From NCBI GenBank assembly GCA_905221605.1, contig CAJNDS010002113.1:467001-531000 (forward strand): DNA of 64,000 nt. Direction: 5' to 3'. This document shows, one piece after another, positions 41,921 to 52,921 of the stretch; position 1 is the stretch's first letter; the number at the start of each line of letters is the position of its first letter. This DNA comes from Symbiodinium natans. Taxonomy: Eukaryota > Sar > Dinophyceae > Suessiales > Symbiodiniaceae. A model generated the notes under the pieces. It worked only from the letters and a program-made list of their open reading frames with translations, searched no databases and had not been told where the DNA came from. Position numbers and translations under genes: made by a program.

Positions 41921-42024
41921 ACAGGGGCCTTAAAGGCAGAATGGTCTTTGAGGGTTGTTTTAGTATATGTATATAGAGACCCTGAGGCCCTGAGGGAATA
42001 CTATAAGTAATTCTTCCGACCCCC
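41921..42024 (-). mobile_element. short element, family M2, copy 5 (reverse)
   Basis: The complement reads GGGGTCGGAAGAATTACTTA, TAGTATTCCCTCAGGG and ends AAGGCCCCTGT, matching copies 1 and 4. Confidence 0.7.
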
Positions 42025-42593
42025 ATGTTCAGGGTCTAGGAGGTATACGGGGTCTTGCTACTGAGAGCTTCGGTGGTCAATGAATGGCTGTGCATGTGAT
42101 GCCGATCACGAGTTGTTCCGGATGCTCGAACAGCGAGTTCTGAGGGTCCAGAACGAACACGGTGTGTGGCCTCGTTTGTTTAATGGAGCTACAAGCCATA
42201 CAAAGACAATGGTATTATAGGCGCAAAGACGACACAGGGCTTCAGAGAAGAGCTCTTGTTGTGTAGAGACCTACGCACGAAGAAACAGGTATCTCACGAG
42301 TCTGAGGTGTAGGGGCAGAAGCCCCAACCTTGTTCCAAGCGAAACCCAAATCTTCATTTTGTTAGTAGTAACGCAGGCCTGTTGGCATGTACGAGTGCTG
42401 TGTGAGCTATGTTATATCGGACTTTATGGAAGAAAAATCACAGGCAAAGCCAGTTTGTATGGTTTAAGGTAGACCTTGAACCACATAAGGTTGTCCTAAA
42501 TTAAATTCCCTCTGGGGCACACTTTTCAGTAGGTTGTCTTTCTTCAACACTGAACCCCAAACCCTAAACCCTAAACCCTACACCACTAAACCT

Positions 42594-42700
42594 AAGAAAG
42601 ACAAATCCAAGCATTAAGGTGGCAGTCCCCTCGTTGGTGCGCACGTGGGCCTTTGGTCCTGCCGAGCGGAGCATCCGAATCAGTCAGCTGCCCCGGTCAG
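42594..42700 (+). CDS. exon-like island, unknown
   Basis: Open frame with segments IKVAVPSLVRTWAFGPAERS and IRISQLPR, flanked left by CCCTAAA (42553-42580) and right by TTTAGGG (42700-42760). Protein-like; family unknown. 42030-42550 has no recognisable gene. Confidence 0.35.
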
Positions 42701-43039
42701 GGTTTAGGGTTTAGGGTTTAGGGTTTAGGGGTTTAGGGGTTTAGGGGTTTAGGGTCTAGGGGGATTTTCGAGAAGTGACCATGTGAATGTGCGCACGGGG
42801 GTTTGCCACAAAAGTTTCATTTGAGTTTGGGGTTCCTGGTCTGTGGGTGAGAGAGGGTTCGGGAACAGCTGTACGCCATGTAGTGCGCTCCATAAGGCCT
42901 CTAGAGTCAAAAGCAGTCAAACCCTACCCAAATTCTTGAAAGCCCCCCTTTGTGGTTGTGATGATTGCCTCCGCCGGTCCTCAGAGAGACAGACACAAGA
43001 GCTGAGTGATTGCGATAGAAGAAGCTAGGAAGCTAAGCC

Positions 43040-46000
43040 ATGGCCTTGCCCATCCCTATGCGCTGCCTCGCTTGTGCGCTTGGCTTCGTGGCGGCCGAGA
43101 TGCGGAGCGACGACTTCCCCCATTACGGCCTTGGCACCATCCCGGCTTGGCAGGACCTGGCCTCCCTTCGTGGTGCCCGCCCGGACGCCCAGGCGGGCGC
43201 TCATGCAAAGGTTGCCGGAAGGTATGTCATAAGTACTCAAAAAACGCGCGAGAGAGAGGGAGAGAGGAGGGAGAGCGAGAGAGCTGCTGAGGTTCTGGGC
43301 AAGGCGGAGTACCACCGCCAGCTGAGGTCCCTGGACATCCAGCAGCTTTACAGCGCCGTCGCCGCACTCATGGCCACCTCGAAGTCCTACTGGCCGGCAG
43401 ATGGCCCGCAGGACGGTGATGTGGCCAGCTACGCGGGCCTCTTTGCCCGACTGGCCTGGCACTGCTCTGGGAGCTTCCGCATGATCAACGACACGCATGC
43501 GGCCGGGGGCTGCGAGGGCGCACGCCAGCGCCACTGGCCGGAGAACGAGTGGCGCGACAACACCAACTTGGACAAGGCCCGCGGGCTCTTGGCCGAAGTG
43601 AAGCTGCAGTTCGGCGACCAAGTGAGCTGGTCCGACCTCATGACCTTCGCAGGCACCGTGGCCATCAAAGCGAGTGGCGGACCAGCCAAGAAGTTCTGCT
43701 TCGGGCGCCTGGATGATGTGAATGGTGATCGTTCTCTCCCTTTGGGTGTCGAGGGCGTGGCCCAGTGCCGCGGCAGCAAGTTCTGCAAGTCCAACTTCGA
43801 GTGCCCCAACACCTTCCGTTGGTCCGAGCAGAACGACACGGATCATGCCCGCTGCAAGATCGAGCAGCCCGGCCGCCTCCAGGCCAGCCACTCCGTGGGC
43901 CTCATCTACGTCTACCCCGAGGGCCCGGAGCTCAAGACCAGCGCGGAGGACTACAAGGCCTACCGGGTGCACAACCGCTCGCCGAGGCTCAGTGCCCTGG
44001 CCTCTTGCCCGCAAAGATCCTTCCAGCGCCAGTTCGGTGCATGGAGCCTTAAAGTTTTCACACTCTCCTGCGGAAGAAAAAGGGCATGCATTCCAGTCAC
44101 GCTGCCTTTGGCCCTTCCCAGGAGGTGCGGGACACCTTCCGGGATCGGATGGGCTGGACCGACCGTGAGACCGTCGCCCTCATCGGCGGCGGCCACACCT
44201 TGGGCCGGACCCACGGCAACTGCAGCTTGGAGGATCAGCGTCGCGTTTGCGGGAGGGGCACTCAAACCAAAAGCATGCAAAAGCACCATAAAGCACCCAG
44301 AACCAAGCTGCCGGTGACCAGTGATGATTGATGCACGGTCGTTGCACTTGTCGCGTGCTCTTGCCACTGTTCTCACGCGAATTGGGCTGCAGGGGAGTTC
44401 ACGATTATAAGAGGTTACAGCAACTTTGCCAGACGTCTCGAGTTGATCCCATGCGCAACCGAACTTCGGATATATTGAGGGCTATTGGCAATTGGGGTTT
44501 AATTACCGGGTCCTGTATGCTGAACGCGCGCCCGGAGCACAGCAACGGCTGAGGCAACCTCACTGGCACCAAATGGGCGCAGACTCCGTACAACAATGTC
44601 GGACCTTACTTCGAGGCTGCAGCTGTTTCAGCCCTACCTAAACCCTAAACCCTAAACCCTAAACCCTAAACCCTAAACCCTAAACCCTGTTCAATGTGAA
44701 GTTTGTTTTTTTGTACTTTCGCCCGCGCATCTCAAAGAGTGGTTATGGCTGCTACCCAGCATAACGGATTCACAGCCGTACGTGTGAGCGCCTGACCTCT
44801 AAGCCGAGGCCCCTTCAAAAGAGAAGAGAGTGTTTGGAATGCTTGAAAAGCCCTAAACCCTATAGGCCCTAAACCCTTATAAACCCTGTGCCTATACCTT
44901 TGCCAACAGTTGGGAAGCATTTTACATTTTCAAGGGTAGGTAAACCCAATAAGGAACCGACAGTTAAAGTTTGAATATTATCCCAACCATGAACTAGTTT
45001 TAGGTAAACCCTAAACCCTAAACCGCATGACCGATTGCATAAACCCTAAACCCTAAACCCTAAACCCTAAACCCTAAACCCTAAACCCTAAACCCTAAAC
45101 CCTAAACCCTAAACCCTAAACCCTAAACCCTAAACCCTAAACCCTAAACCGGATCAGGTTGTAGGCAGAGGGATCTCTTTGCAGGCCTCGGCGGGAAGCC
45201 TCCGCGGGCCCACGGATGGCACCTGTGGCACAGGGCCACAAGCCGCTGGCCCCGAGGATTTCGGGTTTAGGGTTTAGGGTTTGGGGTTTAGGGTTTAGGG
45301 GAACTATCCAACAGCTCCAAACAATTTAATAATCTCTATATCTTCCCCTTATGCGGAAGAACATGGTTATTTTTGGGAGTTAAGAAAATATTCGAATAGG
45401 GCCCACATGCATTGCCAGCGCTGACCGAGGGTGAGAGGGGTTCTTCAGGCTTGTAGGGATTTTGACTTGGCGCCGTAGAAGCCCTAAGGAGGGGGGATCC
45501 TTTTTTGCAAGCCCTCCATTCTTTACGCAGAGATTTTTTGTGTTTTGGGGGCAGGGGCCTCTTTTTTTTGCAGCTTGAGGCGGGCTTTGGCAAGCACACC
45601 GTGTCCTCGGGTTTCGAGGGTCCTTGGACACGCCGCTCGGCGGCACCGCGTATCGTCCATAGAATGGAGACGGGGCACTTCCATGTTAATGCACGTCGGG
45701 GTTTCCGTGCCTGCCTATTTTCGGTACTTCGGCATGGGACAGGGTGCGGCCGCCCAGGTACTTGGAGGTTCATTGTCAGTATGGTTTTAAGGCCCCAAAT
45801 AAGGTGATAACCAGCTATAATTCTAGTTGCCCTATGCTTCTAACCCGACTTATAGCTAGCCACGAACCTTACCCTAAACCCTAAACCCCAAAACCCCAAA
45901 CCCCAAACCCCAAACCCTAAACCCCAAACCCTAAACCCTAACGCTTACAGGCAGCCCGTCGCGCTGGAACTATGACTTCTTCGATGCCCTGCTGTCGGAG

Positions 46001-46623
46001 GAGTGGGTGCCTGCAAAGAGCCCGCAGCCTGCCATCGAATGTCCTGTCATGGCGCTACTAGATCAGACCATGCTACCGACATGTCATTTAGATGTGCATA
46101 GGTAAATTTAAATGAGCAACTAACGCAACAGATGAATATGTGTACATATATATATGTGTATATATACATGTCATCTGCATTATATTGTATGTATGCATGC
46201 ATGCATGCATGTATATAGATATGTATGATGCATATGTATGTATCTGTATATATGTATGCAGGCCTGGAACACCTGCAGGCACCAGTTTAGGAACGGGCCT
46301 GACAAACGTGCATGGGCGGCATCCCCGTGTGCAGTGAACCCAGGTATGGCAATGACCAGTGGCACACCGGCAACCAGACCAGCAAGTTTGCCAAGACCAT
46401 GCGCCTGACCTCGGACATCTCGCTCGTCGCGGACGAGACCTACCGCCCGATCGTCCAGGAGTACGCCGCCGACCATGCCCTGTTCGACGCGGACTTTGCT
46501 GATGCCTGGTTCAAGCTGGTGCACCGATCCGAGGATCACCCCCACAAGGACGACCTGGAGAAGGATGCTGGGGTCTGCACCGACTTTGGGTTCGTGACAT
46601 CCCAGCATAACTTCCTGCCATGA
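43040..46623 (+). CDS. single-domain catalase-peroxidase (KatG-like), 7 exons, about 495 aa
   Basis: Haem peroxidase of the KatG branch of the APX-CcP-KatG superfamily; removes H2O2. Proposed exons: 43040-43210, 43292-43999, 44122-44244, 45185-45256, 45574-45631, 45951-46026, 46344-46623; all phases fit. Key residues: distal Arg-Trp-His in [16 protein letters not shown]; Tyr in [10 protein letters not shown] and Met in [10 protein letters not shown], which with the distal Trp would form the KatG Met-Tyr-Trp adduct; proximal His in [11 protein letters not shown]; proximal Trp in [11 protein letters not shown]; Asp in TSDISL. The ATG follows an in-frame TAA. Residues 1-20 ([13 protein letters not shown] core) resemble a signal peptide. 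Introns include GC-AG and GA-AG types; the first (43211-43291) keeps frame and could be misplaced. The protein stops near the end of the first KatG domain (AWFKLVHR) plus a short tail; the second domain is absent. Confidence 0.85.
44638..44690 (-). repeat. telomere-like block, CCCTAAA, in peroxidase intron
   Basis: Seven units within the intron 44245-45184. Confidence 0.95.
45005..45150 (-). repeat. long telomere-like block, CCCTAAA, in peroxidase intron
   Basis: About 18 units ending 34 bp before the acceptor CTCTTTGCAG at 45184. The intron after the next exon opens with TTTAGGG units (45263-45300). Confidence 0.95.
45870..45942 (-). repeat. telomere-like block, CCCTAAA/CCCCAAA, in peroxidase intron
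   Basis: About ten units ending 8 bp before the acceptor GCTTACAG at 45950. It therefore occupies the usual branch-site zone. Confidence 0.95.
46130..46262. repeat. TATG/TGCA microsatellite in peroxidase intron
   Basis: Tandem TATA, TATG and GCAT units within the intron 46027-46343. Confidence 0.9.
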
Positions 46624-48000
46624 GCAGCTTCGTCGCGAATTCGCGGAACTCTCTGGCGGATGCGCATAGCCGCAAGCCGGTCTACGCCTTACGCAATGCA
46701 CAGCGCGCCTGAGACCAGGCGCGGATGTACAGATGACAGTTGAGGCATCGCGTTTGGCACGACTGTAACGAGCCGGTCCGCAGGAAGCAGCCGTAAGCTT
46801 CAAGAGTTCGCAGGTGCGAAAGCCCAAGCAGCCCAATGGCCCGTCAGGCACTTGCCCCCACCCGGTTGTGAAGTGTACAGCCCCGGGGGGTGCATGGGCC
46901 TCCTCGCCATAATTGTGGGCGCGACGTGGAATCAAAACATGAGGGAGACGCCAGGAACTCGGATAGTCCGTGTGCCAATATGCAGCTGATCACTGGGCCT
47001 GCGTCATCCCAGTGGACTGATTCTTTCACCGGCTCCCGAGGCAGTTTGCGTGGAGCGAGGAGGACGCAAGGACTCTGCTTGAAGGAGCCCAAACTAGTGG
47101 TCCTCAGAATATACCCGCAACTCATCGCCATTATCATCCGTAGTCCAAGGGGACGTGCAAAACACGTCAAAACACCCACCAAGTGACCCCTAATTTCCGG
47201 AAACCTCAGGTCTCTTCAGGCTTGAATGGCACGCCGAAATCATGCAGCATGCAATATTGGACTTGCAGGATACGATGGCTGACATATCCGGCACTCTGCC
47301 TCACCGCCACCCTGACAGGTCGGTCCGCCTGCTTCGGCTTAAGGTTTTGGGGTGCAGCACGCTAAGCTTGTGGGTTTTTAACATTTGAGGGATGTCAGCA
47401 GGGACCCCTACAAAGGAACCCTTCATCTTATCGCCCCCAATGTAACCCCTATATACACCTTATACAGTCCCTATATATGCCTAAGGTCCTAAGTAGCCCC
47501 TACCTTACCCCTCAGGTCCCTCCTCGCGAACTCCGTCACTCAAGGGTTTGCAGGCCGTTTACAGTAAACATCCCGTGGAGCTATACAGCTGGGGTAGTAG
47601 TATGGTTGGCAGCTCATGCTCGGCAACCGGGGATTGTGGGATGCTCTAGGGTTTCATTGAGTGCATTTACTGATATGTCACGTCGTGAGCGTGACCCTAA
47701 ACCCTAAGCCCTCAAGACCGACAGGGCCACTGTTGCTTTGCGTGCAAGTTTTGAGTGCACCACATGCGAGATAGAAAGGCTAACTATCAGCCTTCCTCCT
47801 CAAAAGCCGCTCAAGCATCTCAGTCCCAGACAGTGAGGCTGTGACCACAGGCGTGGAGGTAGCATAGGTTTCGGGCAGCGATGCCCGAGCGATGCCCGCC
47901 GGCCAAACGGGCCAAACGACTCCCTGCTCCTCCTGCAGGAATATAGACCACGCCAGGATGGCATACCTTTGACATGCACAGTTTCCAGACACGCCATCAC
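46624..48000. other. downstream of peroxidase, no gene recognised
   Basis: Repeat-poor GC-rich sequence. Short open frames on both strands (for example 46890-47186 +, 46844-47182 -) have no coding-like segments I can defend. The first part is probably 3' UTR. Confidence 0.4.
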
Positions 48001-48011
48001 CTCTTTTGCAG

Positions 48012-48128
48012 GCCAGCCAATACAGCTGGACTTGTGCGATGCCCCTGCTGCCTCCTTCGATGCGGCTGCGCATGGTACGAAGGAGACCTGGGCATGTTTA
48101 TCAACACTACATGGCTCCAAGGGTTCAG
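48012..48128 (+). CDS. exon-like island, unknown
   Basis: A canonical acceptor (CCTCTTTTGCAG) and donor (TTCAG/GTTCCC) bound 117 bp. The most protein-like frame gives LDLCDAPAASFDAAAHGTKE then TWACLSTLHG. A second frame is also open. Family unknown. Confidence 0.35.
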
Positions 48129-48333
48129 GTTCCCTTAGAAGCCCCATTAAACCAAACAGGGCACCCTTTTGAATCCTAAACCCTAGACCCTAAACCCTAA
48201 ACCCTAAACCCTAAACCCTAATCTTGCGTCTAGCAAGAGTCAGAGGGGTTAGGTCGATGTAGGTGCGCCCCCCGTTGCAGACCATGTTGCTTTTCTCGAA
48301 GCCTCCTCGCTTTTTTGAAAGATCGCGCTCTCG

Positions 48334-48444
48334 CCTACTTGAAGGTTCGTGGGTACTTAGAAGTGCGGTTAGAAGTACCCTCAATAAGGTTGTGACCACA
48401 CTACTTCTAACCCTACTTACAAGTACCCTCATGAACCTCCAAGT
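48334..48444. mobile_element. foldback element, family M5
   Basis: Left CCTACTTGAAGGTTCGTGGG, right CATGAACCTCCAAGT, inner arms TTAGAAGTA and TACTTCTAA. Diverged half-copies of TACTTGGAGGTTCATGGG lie near 11228, 13600 and 45760. Confidence 0.7.
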
Positions 48445-48450
48445 CTGCCA

Positions 48451-48577
48451 ATTGCTTAAGAACCCCCCCCCCCCCAAAAAAAAAAAAAAAAGTATATATA
48501 TGTATATATATATATTCTCCTACGAGGGTAATTATAAGGATTATTGTTCTTTTATTCTTTTGGGGCTCTTAAGCAAA
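48451..48577. mobile_element. short inverted-repeat element, family M3, copy 3, with homopolymers
   Basis: TTGCTTAAGAACCCCCC with C and A runs, a TATA tract, then TTTTGGGGCTCTTAAGCAA. The ends match 13315-13423. Confidence 0.75.
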
Positions 48578-48816
48578 TAGTTGAAGTAGGCGTGTGGGCA
48601 TGGCCCCGCTCACCGTCATCGAAACTGCCGTGACTGTCTGACGGGTGAAAGAAGCGAAACGGCCCCAAACCCTAAACCCTAAACCCTAAACCCGGCACAG
48701 ATTGGACTTCCGGGCTCCCATGGCCCCTCACTGTTTGGGGTCTTACGTTGGCCTGACAGGTTGGTGAGCCTAGTTGTGAGGTTATCATAGGATCTTGTGG
48801 CGTTTTTTGTTGGCTT

Positions 48817-49224
48817 TTGCAGGTTATACTGGATGACTTCCATGTTCTCATGATTTTTGGGAATGTGGATCATCACAATGGAGTCTCTGTTTGTAGGGGG
48901 GTTAGGGTTATTGGGCTTAGGATTCATGTTGCTTCCGTAGTTCAGGGTTCCCTAGACCTACACCCAAAAGCCCCCAAAACCGGGTTAATTCGGGTGTTGC
49001 TGCTTTTGGTTCGGGCTTACCTCGCCCTCGCATCGGAGGCAATCTGCACCGCTGAAGGCATCTGCATGACCGTGGAGGTCCGGCAAGGGAGCTGTGCAGC
49101 TGATTTTGAGTGTCGTGTTGAAGATGTACTTCTGAATATCGACTCGGCGAAGGGTACGAAAGGGGTACATGAATGCTTGGGTCAAGGCCCAATGCTACAA
49201 GCCGCTATTCTCGTAGGCCCTTAG
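48817..49224 (+). CDS. open frame, unknown
   Basis: 135-codon frame; the C-terminal half (segments EAICTAEGICMTVEVRQGSC and AADFECRVEDVLLNIDSAKG) is protein-like, the first half less so. A minus frame overlaps. No family recognised. Confidence 0.25.
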   Translation: MQVILDDFHVLMIFGNVDHHNGVSVCRGVRVIGLRIHVASVVQGSLDLHPKAPKTGLIRVLLLLVRAYLALASEAICTAEGICMTVEVRQGSCAADFECRVEDVLLNIDSAKGTKGVHECLGQGPMLQAAILVGP

Positions 49225-49379
49225 CCCCAACCCGCAAGTCCTAAACCCAGATTCCCTAAGCCTTGGGGTTTAGGGGTCGAAGCCCTAAACACTAAACCCT
49301 CAACCGTCAACCCTAAACCCTAAACCCTAAACCCTAAACCCTAAGTCCTCAACCCCGGGGCTGAAGAATTGCCCTGCCG

Positions 49380-50080
49380 TCTTTTGGAGGCATCTACTGC
49401 CCGAGATGGAACTCCAGTGGTTCTGGGGGAGATGGAAGCAGCCGATGCTTGGCGCTGGGAGCCATGAGTTTTTGCTTTGGGTTGTGTGAGTTTTGTGGGC
49501 TTGGGGTCGTTAAGGTTTCATGAGGGGTTTGCAGGATTTAGATGGAGAGGCGAGCACTCTGCTGCGCAAGATGCGTGCAGGTAGTACTCAGTACTCAGCG
49601 GCGTTCCTAGACTGCTGAAGAGGCGCAGCTCTTTCCGAGATTGGCTCATCATGACTGACAGTTATTCGTAATGCCTTCATGTACTCTGAGAATAGGAGGA
49701 GCAGAGAGCAGGAGGAGGAGGATGAGGAGGAGTTGGAGTGAGGCAACCCATACAAGATCCTGTTGCAGAGGTTCTAGTTTCACCAAGCGTGGCCATGTAG
49801 TTCCTTAAGGACCAGATGAAGCCCAAACGGGTTTGTGGTTCATATACCCTGTTTGGGATTATAGTAGTCTAGGGTACATGGTCCCAATGTTAGGGTTCAT
49901 GTGGGGCGCAAGGTTGTGCATGACGTACGTATCTATGTTCTACATGACGTCACAATGCGCCGCAGTAGAACCACGGCGCCGGCACGGATATCAGCCCCTA
50001 CTGTGGTGGTAACCTTCGTGAGACCAACCGGACATGTAGGATTTAGGGTCTCGGGCTGGGCTTTCACAGAAGTAGACGAA
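49380..50080. other. unique stretch, no gene recognised
   Basis: Contains a GAGGAG tract near 49700-49740 and mixed sequence with frequent stops. Confidence 0.4.
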
Positions 50081-50414
50081 CCCTAAACCCTAAATCCTAA
50101 ACCCTAAACCCATAAACCCTAAACCCGAAACCCAAGGAGATACTACATCCTTCAGGAGCCTGGTTGCTGGCGGCCCAGCCACCAGTTGAGGGATATCAGC
50201 CGGAACCATCAACCGCTTCAGCGCTTTTTGAGACGTGGGCTTCTTGGGATGAGTCCGGGGTCCGCAACAAAGGGCTTTAAGAGTCCCTGGGTTTGGAGAT
50301 GATGCCAGCAAGCCTAAGAACCAGGAAGCTCCGGCCCCCCCAAAAAGAGGTCGTTGGGGCCACTGGCTTGAGAGCTTTGTGGCTAAGTATTGTGGACTTG
50401 TATTCAAGATTGTA

Positions 50415-50530
50415 TAGTTTAGGGTTTAGGGTTTAGGGTTTAGGGTTTAGGGTTTAGGGTTTAGGGTTTAGGGTTTAGGGTTTAGGGTTTAGGGTTTAGG
50501 GTTTAGGGTTTAGGGTTTAGGGTTTAGGGC
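50415..50530 (+). repeat. telomere-like block, 16 perfect TTTAGGG units
   Basis: One of the longest homogeneous arrays in the window. Confidence 0.97.
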
Positions 50531-50954
50531 TACTGTTGCTTTGTGCTGTATAAGGGCTTTTGGATGGCATCGGTCAAGGTGTCGTCAAGCCTCAGGGCCC
50601 TCGGGTAATCCGACCCTACCCAGCGCACCCAACTTCACCGACCATGATCTGGGAGCATGGGCTAGGCTATGAGGCCTTAAAAATCCCCCATCATGAACCC
50701 CATAAAAGGGCCTCTTTTAAGGGATTATATAATGAACCTCATAAAGGGCCCTTTTAAGGGATTAATAGGGTATCATAGCCCATCCTTGAGTGCCGCAGCT
50801 TAGGGCTTAGGAGGGCCGGTTGGTAAACGTCCGCTGGTTTTTTTTGAAACCGAGTAAGGACCGTAGACCCTGAGCAGGGTGCTCTCAACCGTAAGCCCTG
50901 ACAGGCAGGGGCTGATAGCGAGATAAACCCCAACCACCCCCAGACCCTAAACTT

Positions 50955-51055
50955 GGGATATTCTCCCCCCCCTGATGCTAGCAGTCCTTCATAGGGATTC
51001 GAAAAGGGGCACTAGAGTCCCCATTAAGGACCGTTAGTATCAGGAGGAACATCCC
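50955..51055. mobile_element. short inverted-repeat element, family M1, copy 2
   Basis: GGGATATTCTCCCCCCC start, GCAGTCCTTCATAGGGAT, then ATTAAGGACCGTTAG and GGAGGAACATCCC end. Confidence 0.8.
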
Positions 51056-51279
51056 AACCCTAAACCCTGAAAACCCTCTGGAGCCCCCGCCCTAAGCCCC
51101 CCCCCCCCCGCCTGTCTGAGGGCTTCCGGCCCAACAAAATAAACGCTCCAAAATCCGGAAGCCCTGGGGGGGGGGGAGGTTTTAAGTGGGGTCAATAAGC
51201 TCCTCCTTCAGCAGCCCCAAAATCCGGAAGCCCTTGAGGGGGGGCGGGGGGGCTTAGGGCGGGGTCCTTAAGCTCCTTA

Positions 51280-51500
51280 AGCAAACCCCTAAACCCGAAA
51301 CCCTAAACCCCAAAACCCCTAAACCCCAAAACCCCTAAACCCCTAAACCCCTAAACCCCTAAACCCCTAAACCCCTAAACCCCTAAACCCCTAAACCCCT
51401 ACCCCTAAACCCTAAAACCCTAAACCCCTAAACCCCTAAACCCGAAACCCGAAACCCCTAAACCCCTAAACCCCTAAACCCTAAACCCTAAACCCCCTAC
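51280..51500 (-). repeat. octamer block CCCCTAAA
   Basis: About 27 units, mostly the octamer CCCCTAAA. A small Cys-containing island (51515-51570, GLPCSGATFCAPHLGES) follows, then TTTAGGG units from 51596. Confidence 0.95.
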
Positions 51501-51595
51501 ACCCCAAGAGGTTTCAGACTGGCCTTCCCTGTAGCGGGGCGACCTTCTGCGCCCCGCACCTCGGAGAGTCTTAGTTGTATCCTTCGGAGCTGAGG

Positions 51596-51775
51596 TTTAG
51601 GGTTTAGGGTTTAGGGTTTAGGGTTTAGGGTTTAGGGGTTAGGGTTTAGGGTTTAGGGTTTAGGGGTTAGGGTTTAGGGTTTATAGGGTTTAGGATTTAG
51701 GGTTTAGGGTTCAGGGTTTAGGGTTTAGGGCTTAGGGGTTAGGGTTTAGGGTTAGGGCTTATCGGGTTTAGCAAT
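51596..51775 (+). repeat. telomere-like block, TTTAGGG
   Basis: About 24 units with TTAGGGG variants. Confidence 0.95.
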
Positions 51776-52558
51776 CAGGGTTGGAGCTGAAAGAGCTGGA
51801 AAAGGGCAGGGCTTGGGGAGTTCCAAGTGTCGGGTCGACGGGTTGAAGGTGTTTGATCTAGGGGCCTTGTTGAGGGGGTTTAGGGTTTAGGGTTTCGGGT
51901 TTTCCCATCATGGTGCCCTGAAGGATATGTTCTGAACTCACCTTTTCGCGGGTTCGGCTTTATAGGTTTTGGGGCTCAGGGCCACGTGTAGCAGCTGCGC
52001 AGTCTTGTTCTTGGTGCAGAGAGGATGAAGCGCCACCAACACTGCAAACCCTGAACCCTAAAACCGCGCACTCAGAGGCAGTGTCAGGAGATCAAGCATC
52101 CCGGGCAGCATCCCCACGCGCGTCAGCCCTCCTGAAACCCCCTAAGCCCCCATAATCCCTATAAATCCTAAGACCGGGTGTACCTAATGTACACCCAGAC
52201 GCTGCAATCCATAATTCCCGCCACGTTCGAAAGAACCCCCAGCTGCAGAAAGGCTGGCGAACTGCTACGAGAACTGCCGCGTGAGCGGCCAGTACGACAA
52301 GGCCAAATTGCTAGCGAGTGTGGCTTTCGGGCTTGTGGTTGTTCAATATTAACCCTAAACTCTAAACCCTAAACCCTAAACCCTAAACCCTAAACCCTAA
52401 ACCCTAAACCTTGTTTTAAGCTTTGGCCTTGACTAGTGTAGGAACGCGGCCAATGTTGGGTCCTCCGCCGCCACCCAAGACACCTACACATCCCATAAAC
52501 ATGGATTTCGAAGAAGGCCCCACGACAGTCAGGGGACCATCTACAAGCTGTCACATTG

Positions 52559-52657
52559 CGGTTTCCGAAAGGAGGAGTACCCTTTTTCGGGGGGTCCTAT
52601 AATAAGGATTACAGTGGTTGGGGAATATTAGGGGTACCCCTATCTTGGGGAATGCCC
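52559..52657. repeat. foldback element
   Basis: TTTCCGAAAGGAGGAGTACCC at left, GGGTACCCCTATCTTGGGGA at right. Related in sequence to 27551-27647. Confidence 0.6.
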
Positions 52658-52921
52658 AAATGGCTATAGGAAACTTGCCATGTCCTAGCGAGAGAGACCA
52701 AGACGGGGGTCCCCACTACTCGATGGGTGCTATGAAATTTCGGGGAGCAGATGAGAGGGAATCAGTGCCAAGAACATCGAGGTAAATGTGAAGGGACATT
52801 GGACAGGTTTCCTGCGCAAAGCTTAAATGCATGGTCTTCTGAGGCATGCCTTGTCTTAATGGTTAGGACCCCTCATAAGTCTTGCCTATTGAGAAACGAG
52901 CGCAGCCTTATTCTTATGCAG

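Noticed and set aside
41290-42026. Open frames of 150-240 codons (Cys-Val or Thr-Glu repeats)
   Set aside because: The CAGAGA/CAGACA minisatellite is open in all frames.
43025-44014. 329-codon minus-strand frame opposite the peroxidase
   Set aside because: Antisense shadow of GC-rich peroxidase exon 2; the plus frame has the catalytic motifs.
50415-50530. A true chromosome end
   Set aside because: Unique sequence continues on both sides and many blocks of both orientations occur, so the arrays are interstitial.
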